Shown here piece by piece: positions 1 through 6,323 of a stretch of DNA of 6,323 bases. Position 1 is the first letter of the stretch; each line of letters starts with the position of its first letter. Made by a program: the position numbers and the translations under genes. This stretch comes from an uncultured Lautropia sp. (GTDB taxonomy: Bacteria; Pseudomonadota; Gammaproteobacteria; Burkholderiales; Burkholderiaceae_E), in the NCBI GenBank assembly GCA_938046755.1, contig CALIXC010000051.1, forward strand, positions 1-6,323, read 5' to 3'. The notes beneath the pieces are model-generated. The model searched no databases, was not told where the DNA came from, and was given only the letters and a program-made list of their open reading frames with translations.

Positions 1-222
1 CTCACCCTCTAAGATCATGGAGTCATCATCTGGGATGAGCTCGTAGACATAGACGCTGCCCGTCTCGCGATCGATAGTGACCTTGGCGCCAAAGGGAAGG
101 TGCAACACCTTCTCGTAGCTCTCGGCGAGCGACTGCTCGAGGTTGCGAATGAGCTCCCCCTGATCGATGTGCTTCTCCTCACAGAGCGCCATCAGCGCGT
201 TCATCATGTCTGATGCGACCAT
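1..222 (-). CDS. nusA: Transcription termination/antitermination factor NusA, N-terminal fragment (runs off the window)
   Basis: NusA binds RNA polymerase and modulates pausing, termination and antitermination in the cytoplasm. Only the first 74 codons are present, and the gene continues past position 1. They encode a NusA_N-type fold: an N-terminal helix (MMNALMALCEEKHI), a second helix (LIRNLEQSLAESYEKVL, residues 24-40), and a beta hairpin with the family-typical VTIDRETGSVYVYE at about residues 48-61. The start is the ATG at 222-220. It is preceded by GGAAAGGA (238-231), an 8-base-spaced Shine-Dalgarno. rimP lies 33 bases upstream on the same strand, which is the usual rimP-nusA operon order and supports the identification. 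The wording of the hairpin resembles Coriobacteriia rather than Betaproteobacteria NusA; this is from memory, not a search. Internal ATGs at residues 6 and 7 are possible but less well spaced starts. Confidence 0.9.
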   Translation of the reverse strand, partial: MVASDMMNALMALCEEKHIDQGELIRNLEQSLAESYEKVLHLPFGAKVTIDRETGSVYVYELIPDDDSMILEGE

Positions 223-230
223 GTTAGCAA

Positions 231-238
231 TCCTTTCC
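231..238 (-). promoter_or_regulatory. Ribosome binding site of nusA
   Basis: GGAAAGGA on the minus strand, 8 bases upstream of the ATG at 222-220. It is a good Shine-Dalgarno match and fixes the nusA start. Confidence 0.7.
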
Positions 239-255
239 GATGAGGCTCGGCTGTC

Positions 256-723
256 CTAGAACGTTGGCTTTATCTTGGCTGACGCTATCTCGTCCGGGGC
301 AAACGAGAATTGCTCGCCATCGCACTCGATGACGACACGACCGTCCTGCCATCCCCTGAGCAGCCCAGTGTAGCGACTCCTGTCCCCCGAGACGGTTTTG
401 AGCGTGACTCGATTGCCCGCAAAGCGCACGAAGTCGCGCTGGCGACGCAGCGGCCTGTCAAGTCCCGGTGAGGAGACCTCCAACGTGAAGGCGCCCTCGA
501 TGGGATCTGCCTCGTCAAGGGCGGCGGAGATCCATCCCGTCTCCTCGGCCACCTCATCGAGCGTGATGGCTGCCGCGGCCTCATCGGCGTGGTCTACGCG
601 GACGCGGACGCACGGCGCCTTGCCAGAGCCCACGACCTCAAGATCCACGATGTCAATGCCACGCTCGGCCGCGAGCGGCTCGAGGATGGCAAGCAGCCGA
701 CCGACGAGTCCTGGCGAAGCCAT
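256..723 (-). CDS. rimP: Ribosome maturation factor RimP
   Basis: RimP assists late maturation of the 30S ribosomal subunit in the cytoplasm. The chosen start gives 155 residues, the normal family size (about 150). The N-terminal domain (about 1-85) has LEPLAAERGIDIVDLEVV at 14-31 and ITLDEVAEET at 53-62. The family signature FTLEVSSPGLDRPLR is at 79-93. The C-terminal SH3-like domain (about 94-155) ends in AKIKPTF. The frame is open upstream to 837, but the added 38 residues (rich in Gly and Arg, with no RimP likeness) are rejected. The ATG at 723-721 begins just where homology begins and has a purine-rich GGGAGGGG Shine-Dalgarno upstream. nusA follows 33 bases downstream on the same strand. 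Leucines use mostly CTC and CTT, unlike the CTG-dominated genes on the right of the window. The source looks like a high-GC actinobacterium of the Coriobacteriia type. Confidence 0.93.
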   Translation of the reverse strand: MASPGLVGRLLAILEPLAAERGIDIVDLEVVGSGKAPCVRVRVDHADEAAAAITLDEVAEETGWISAALDEADPIEGAFTLEVSSPGLDRPLRRQRDFVRFAGNRVTLKTVSGDRSRYTGLLRGWQDGRVVIECDGEQFSFAPDEIASAKIKPTF

Positions 724-725
724 CG

Positions 726-751
726 CCCCTCCCCTCCCGCGTCCGAAACCC
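726..751 (-). promoter_or_regulatory. G-rich ribosome binding region of rimP, possible G-quadruplex
   Basis: On the minus strand the bases just before the rimP ATG are GGGAGGGGAGGGGCG. GGGAGGGG at 731-738 gives a Shine-Dalgarno about 7 bases from the ATG. With the GGG at 749-751 there are four G-runs (749-751, 736-738, 731-734, 726-729), enough in principle for an RNA G-quadruplex over the ribosome site. The Shine-Dalgarno role is well supported. The quadruplex is speculative, because one loop would be 10 bases. Confidence 0.5.
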
Positions 752-780
752 ACCGAACGCCCTTTTCCGTTCATACAGAA

Positions 781-813
781 AGGAAGCGGGGCGAGAACTC
801 CACCCCACTTCCT
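781..813 (-). promoter_or_regulatory. Leader hairpin upstream of rimP, possible attenuator
   Basis: In the rimP-nusA leader (minus strand), an 11-base arm at 813-803 pairs with 791-781 across an 11-base loop. There are ten Watson-Crick pairs and one G-T wobble. The bases that follow on the minus strand read TTCTGT, a weak U-tract. The hairpin would start about 25 bases after the predicted transcription start and lie about 60 bases before the rimP ATG. Its position and shape suit a transcription attenuator or an RNA element controlling the operon, but the short U-tract makes termination uncertain. Confidence 0.45.
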
Positions 814-842
814 CACACAACTACGACCAATCAGCACTGCAC

Positions 843-870
843 ACTATAGCACGCGTACCGCGCACGTCAA
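843..870 (-). promoter_or_regulatory. Sigma-70-type promoter for rimP-nusA
   Basis: On the minus strand, -35 TTGACG (870-865) and -10 TATAGT (848-843) are separated by 16 bases. Each hexamer differs from the consensus by one base. Transcription would begin near 836-838, giving a leader of about 115 bases before the rimP ATG. It lies in the gap between leuS and rimP, so rimP-nusA can be transcribed independently of leuS. Confidence 0.65.
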
Positions 871-889
871 GCCAGAACGACTCGTACAC

Positions 890-939
890 AGGGGCGCCGG
901 GACGCACCGAGCGCTGTTAGCACGCACGATGCGCGCCCC

Positions 940-940
<1 letters not shown>
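890..940 (-). repeat. Inverted repeat just after the leuS stop codon
   Basis: AGGGGCGC (890-897) and its exact reverse complement GCGCCCCT (933-940) flank a 35-base spacer directly downstream of leuS; the right arm shares one base with the stop codon. It could form a large stem that ends or stabilises the leuS mRNA. No U-tract follows on the minus strand, so a Rho-independent terminator is not supported. Confidence 0.25.
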
Positions 941-3456
<2,516 letters not shown>

Positions 3457-3457
3457 T

Positions 3458-3464
3458 GGGGGGG
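3458..3464 (-). promoter_or_regulatory. C7 run in place of a Shine-Dalgarno at the leuS start
   Basis: The minus strand reads CCCCCCCA directly before the leuS ATG. No AGGAGG-like sequence occurs in the preceding 30 bases, so the start is chosen from protein homology rather than a ribosome site. Confidence 0.5.
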
Positions 3465-3509
3465 CGTGGTTTTTGGCCAGGAGAAGAAGTTGAGTACGGT
3501 AAACCTCTC

Positions 3510-3515
3510 ATTCTA
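3510..3515 (-). promoter_or_regulatory. Possible -10 element of leuS
   Basis: TAGAAT on the minus strand, 53 bases upstream of the leuS ATG, fits a -10 hexamer. No convincing -35 lies 15 to 19 bases upstream; TTGTGC is too close at 13. This is a weak prediction from position and a single hexamer. Confidence 0.3.
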
Positions 3516-3672
3516 TCGCGTCCCCGGGGCACAACCGGTATGCGCGGCGGATGCAGCATCGCCCGGAACAGGCTTCTTGTCGTTCCGGCCACGGCGGCGG
3601 GGTCGATGGCCGTGCATTCAGTCGCGACGACACCGACATCGATGCCGCTCCCCCGGCCGGTGCAGAACGGTT

Positions 3673-3682
3673 CCCCCCCCCC
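3673..3682 (+). repeat. C10 homopolymer tract upstream of the b561 gene
   Basis: Ten consecutive C bases lie in the divergent intergenic region between leuS and the b561 gene, 44 bases before the b561 ATG. Tracts of this length can change by slippage, and this one sits close to the predicted promoter region. It is also a place where sequencing or assembly length errors are likely. Confidence 0.8.
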
Positions 3683-3714
3683 GATTTTCCGCGTCCCGAC
3701 ATCTCGGGGTTCAG

Positions 3715-3720
3715 TATCAT
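3715..3720 (+). promoter_or_regulatory. Possible -10 element of the b561 gene, leaderless arrangement
   Basis: TATCAT ends 6 bases before the ATG at 3727, so a transcript starting 7 bases after it would begin at the start codon itself. No Shine-Dalgarno is seen before this ATG. No good -35 is present at standard spacing. Confidence 0.35.
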
Positions 3721-3726
3721 CCGCCC

Positions 3727-4755
3727 ATGCTGGATTTCCTTCATCTGCCCCCCTGGCTGCTGACGCAGCTCACCCGCTGGCTGGACTGGTTGCGCACGCC
3801 CCTGCACACCGGGCCACTCGACGAAGTCAACCCAGTCGATTTCTGGCACGGCGTGCTGATGGGCACGGCCGGTGTCGTGCTGCTGCCGGTGGCCGTGCTG
3901 GCGGCACGCTACTGGAAGATTGTGCCCGGCCAGGACTGGCCCCGGGTCATCAACCATCGTGGCTGGCAGCGCGTGCATGGCTTGTGCGGCGTGACTGCCG
4001 TGCTGTGCCTGGTGGTGGGTGTGGCCATGGCCTTTCAGGGCATGTCGCTGGCCAGCCACCTGACGCATCCCCATGCTTGGATAGGCTGGGGCGCGATGGT
4101 CGTGCTGCTCCTGCTGGTGATCAACACCGTGCTGCGGGGCAGCATCGGCGGCCCCGGGTGGCGCCAGCCACGCACTCTCGTGCATCTGCACGACGTACCG
4201 GGCGATCACTATGACATGACGCTGCGCCGGCGCATCTTCGAGCATGGCCACCGCTGGCTGGGCTACGGGCTGATGCTGGCACTGGCCTGCAACGTGATGA
4301 CCGGCTACTGGCACGTGAACGTGCCTCGGGGCCTGGCTGTAGCCACCCTGGCCTGGTGGGCGTGCCTGGCGCTGATGGCCTGGCGCTGGGAGCGCCAGGG
4401 CCGGGCTGTCGATGGCTATCAGGCGCGCTGGGGGCCCAGCATGGCGCATCCGGGCAACCGCATTCCCCGCCTGGGTGGAGGCCTGCATCGCTACACCGAA
4501 GAGGAATACCGCCGGCTGGCCTGGGGCGGCCAGGTCATGCGCCGCAGACAGAAACGCACCACCCGCCGGCGACGTGCCGAGCGGTTGGCGGCGCGACGGG
4601 AACACCAAGTGCTGAACAGGCAGGGAACGTCCACTGAAACTTGGACATCTGCTTCAGCACCGACACATGCAATCGATCCGGGGGCGTCCGGGGATGCGTC
4701 TGGACACGACCCGGCTGCTGCAGAGACCCGGCCAGGGCAGGACATGGCCCGTTAG
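3727..4755 (+). CDS. Cytochrome b561-like di-haem membrane protein
   Basis: This is probably an inner-membrane electron carrier of the cytochrome b561 / DOMON-b561 core family; its electron donor and acceptor cannot be told from the sequence. The 342 residues contain five likely membrane segments, at about 41-62, 84-106, 116-136, 175-196 and 203-221. Histidines sit at the ends of the first four: H41 (FWHGVLMG), H84 (RVHGLCG), H116 (HPHAWIGW) and H175 or H173 (FEHGHRWLGY). The i/i+2 spacing suits two b-type haems: H41 with H116 on the outer side, and H84 with H175 on the inner side. Arg/Lys-rich loops after segments 1, 3 and 5 predict N-terminus out and C-terminus in. No DOMON domain or signal peptide is present. 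The last 70 or so residues form a very basic stretch (about 271-291) and then a low-complexity Ser/Thr/Ala/Gly tail. The ATG at 3727 is chosen because the upstream frame is antisense to leuS. uvrD begins 9 bases after the stop. Confidence 0.8.
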   Translation: MLDFLHLPPWLLTQLTRWLDWLRTPLHTGPLDEVNPVDFWHGVLMGTAGVVLLPVAVLAARYWKIVPGQDWPRVINHRGWQRVHGLCGVTAVLCLVVGVAMAFQGMSLASHLTHPHAWIGWGAMVVLLLLVINTVLRGSIGGPGWRQPRTLVHLHDVPGDHYDMTLRRRIFEHGHRWLGYGLMLALACNVMTGYWHVNVPRGLAVATLAWWACLALMAWRWERQGRAVDGYQARWGPSMAHPGNRIPRLGGGLHRYTEEEYRRLAWGGQVMRRRQKRTTRRRRAERLAARREHQVLNRQGTSTETWTSASAPTHAIDPGASGDASGHDPAAAETRPGQDMAR

Positions 4756-4758
4756 AAT
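4753..4758 (+). promoter_or_regulatory. Possible -10 element of uvrD, overlapping the b561 stop codon
   Basis: TAGAAT overlaps the TAG stop of the b561 gene and ends 6 bases before the uvrD ATG at 4765. That is the same spacing as the TATCAT before the b561 gene. No clear Shine-Dalgarno precedes the uvrD ATG and no good -35 is seen, so this is a tentative leaderless promoter. Confidence 0.3.
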
Positions 4759-4764
4759 GGCGGC

Positions 4765-6323
4765 ATGGCCGATCTACTTGCCCATCTCAACCCACAGCAA
4801 CGGGCTGCTGTTACCGTCCCCAGTGGACACGCACTGATCCTGGCGGGCGCCGGCAGCGGCAAGACCCGCGTGCTCACCACCCGCATCGCCTGGCTGGTAG
4901 GCACCGGCCAGTGCTCACCGGCCGAAATCATGGCCGTCACCTTCACCAACAAGGCCGCGCGCGAGATGATGGCGCGCCTGGGCACCATGCTGGTGGGGGC
5001 CAGTCCGCGTGCCATGTGGGTGGGCACCTTCCACGGGCTGTGCAACCGGCTGTTGCGGGCACACCATCGTGACGCCGGCCTGCCGGCCAGCTTCCAGATC
5101 ATGGACAGCGTCGACCAGCTGGGCGCCATCAAGCGGCTGCTGCGCGGGCTCAACGTCGATGACCAGCAGTTCCAGCCCAAGGCGGTGCAGCACTTCATCA
5201 ACGGCAGCAAGGAGGCCGGCCTGCGTGCCCCCGACGTGTCCGGCCACGACAGTCACAGCCGCCGGCTGGCGGAGCTGTACGCTGCCTACGACGAGCAGTG
5301 CCAGCGCGAAGGCGTGGTGGACTTCGCCGAGCTGCTGCTGCGTGCATACGAGCTGCTGCAGCGCAACCAGCCGCTGCGCCAGCACTACCAGCAGCGTTTC
5401 CGGCACATCCTCATCGATGAGTTCCAGGACACCAACGACCTGCAGTACCGCTGGCTGACGCTGCTGGCCGGCGGCGGGGCGTCGCTGTTCGCGGTGGGCG
5501 ACGACGACCAGTCCATCTATGCCTTCCGTGGCGCCAATGTGGGCAACATGGCCGCCTTCGAGCGCGACTATGCCGGCCCACAGCTGATCCGGCTGGAGCA
5601 GAACTACCGCTCGCATGCCCACATCCTGGATTCGGCCAACCATCTCATCCGCCAGAACGCGCACCGTCTGGGCAAGGACCTGTGGACCGACGCGGGCGAG
5701 GGCGAGCCGGTGCGCATCTTCGCGGCGTTCTCCGACCGCGACGAGGCCCAGTGGCTGCTGGAGGAGATCCGCGCGCTGGTGGCCGATGGCATGTCGCGTT
5801 CTGAGATCTCCATCCTGTACCGCTCCAACGCCCAGTCGCGTATCCTGGAACACACGCTGTTCTCGGCCGGGGTGCCCTACAAGGTCTACGGCGGGCTGCG
5901 CTTCTTCGAGCGGGCCGAGATCAAGCACGCCCTGGCCTACCTGCGGCTGATCGAGAACCCCGACGACGACGGCGCCTTCCTGCGGGTCGTGAACTTCCCG
6001 GCGCGCGGCATCGGCGCCCGCACGCTCGAGAGCCTGCAGGACACGGCGCGCACGCATGGTATCAGCCTGTACCGTGCCGTGCCGATGACGAGCGGCGCGG
6101 GCGGCACGCGGCTTTTGCAGTTCGTCAGGCTCATCGAGCTGATGCGCCAGAACAGCGCCCGCCTATCGCTGTCGGAGAGCATTGACGACGTGATCGGCCG
6201 CAGCGGCCTCATGGCTCACTACGAGCAGGAGCGCGAGGGCCAGGAGCGCATCGAGAACCTGAAGGAATTGGTCAACGCGGCACTGGCCTTCCAGGCCGAA
6301 GGCGGCATCGACGCCGCCACGCC
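4765..6323 (+). CDS. uvrD: UvrD/PcrA-type ATP-dependent DNA helicase (superfamily 1), 3' end missing
   Basis: UvrD unwinds DNA 3' to 5' in nucleotide excision and mismatch repair. The 519 codons present are uninterrupted and run off the window; the full family length is usually 700-790 residues. Motifs in order: Q-motif LNPQQRAAV (8-16), Walker A AGAGSGKT (27-34), Ia VTFTNKAAREM (58-68), GTFHGL (87-92), motif II IDEFQDTN (217-224), motif III VGDDDQSIYAFRGA (244-257), and motif IV LEQNYRS (277-283). YRSNAQSRILE (352-362) and KVYGGLRFFERAEIK (373-387) follow, both typical of UvrD/Rep 2A and 2B regions. Motifs V and VI lie beyond the window. DDDQSIY fits both UvrD and Rep; AFRGANVGNM resembles Burkholderiales UvrD. 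The start at 4765 puts the Q-motif at the usual distance from the N-terminus. The ATG at 4758 is in another frame. Leucine codons are mostly CTG, matching the N-terminal part of leuS. Confidence 0.93.
   Translation, partial: MADLLAHLNPQQRAAVTVPSGHALILAGAGSGKTRVLTTRIAWLVGTGQCSPAEIMAVTFTNKAAREMMARLGTMLVGASPRAMWVGTFHGLCNRLLRAHHRDAGLPASFQIMDSVDQLGAIKRLLRGLNVDDQQFQPKAVQHFINGSKEAGLRAPDVSGHDSHSRRLAELYAAYDEQCQREGVVDFAELLLRAYELLQRNQPLRQHYQQRFRHILIDEFQDTNDLQYRWLTLLAGGGASLFAVGDDDQSIYAFRGANVGNMAAFERDYAGPQLIRLEQNYRSHAHILDSANHLIRQNAHRLGKDLWTDAGEGEPVRIFAAFSDRDEAQWLLEEIRALVADGMSRSEISILYRSNAQSRILEHTLFSAGVPYKVYGGLRFFERAEIKHALAYLRLIENPDDDGAFLRVVNFPARGIGARTLESLQDTARTHGISLYRAVPMTSGAGGTRLLQFVRLIELMRQNSARLSLSESIDDVIGRSGLMAHYEQEREGQERIENLKELVNAALAFQAEGGIDAAT

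Noticed and set aside
724..837. N-terminal extension of rimP to an upstream ATG at 837
   Set aside because: The extra 38 residues have no RimP similarity, the predicted leader hairpin lies within them, and the ATG at 723 has a good Shine-Dalgarno.
3457..3726. A small gene or RNA in the leuS-b561 intergenic region
   Set aside because: Short open frames here run into the b561 gene out of frame and lack ribosome sites. The palindromes CCCCGGGG and GTCGCGAC are short and expected in GC-rich DNA.
3508..4608. A 366-codon minus-strand open frame opposite the b561 gene
   Set aside because: No domain or ribosome site, and the opposite strand encodes a coherent membrane protein with haem ligands.
4915..6057. 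A 380-codon minus-strand open frame opposite uvrD
   Set aside because: The composition is that of an antisense shadow of a GC-rich gene, and uvrD on the other strand has all expected helicase motifs.

Overview
The window looks like two different bacteria joined inside one gene. The left part (about 1 to 1800, all minus strand) carries the start of nusA, a complete rimP and the C-terminal third of leuS. These read as high-GC Gram-positive, most like Coriobacteriia such as Olsenella or Atopobium. The right part (about 1800 to 6323) carries the N-terminal two thirds of leuS, a b561-type membrane cytochrome and the first 519 codons of a UvrD-type helicase. These read as Betaproteobacteria, probably Burkholderiales and possibly Lautropia-like. 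The taxon calls come from remembered family resemblance and codon use, not from a search.

Layout, left to right: nusA 5' end (1-222, minus); rimP (256-723, minus) with a strong-looking promoter and a leader hairpin at 781-870; leuS (940-3456, minus); a 270-base divergent intergenic region with a C10 tract; a cytochrome b561-like gene (3727-4755, plus); and uvrD (4765 to the window edge, plus). On the minus strand the transcription order is leuS, then rimP, then nusA.

Functionally these are housekeeping genes. LeuS charges tRNA-Leu, RimP matures the 30S subunit, NusA controls transcript elongation and termination, UvrD unwinds DNA during repair, and the b561 protein probably moves electrons across the inner membrane. 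rimP and nusA form a translation/transcription operon. The b561 gene and uvrD are co-directional with a 9-base gap.

The main observation is the leuS join. The open reading frame is intact, but all ten leucine codons at residues 402-490 are CTG, while from residue 556 CTC predominates. The leucine-specific insert expected before KMSKS in a proteobacterial LeuS is also missing. The switch falls in a segment so conserved ([20 protein letters not shown]) that two GC-rich genomes could share near-identical DNA there. A metagenomic assembly chimera is the simplest explanation, and inter-phylum recombination is the alternative. I see no novel system, mobile element, CRISPR array, tRNA or rRNA.
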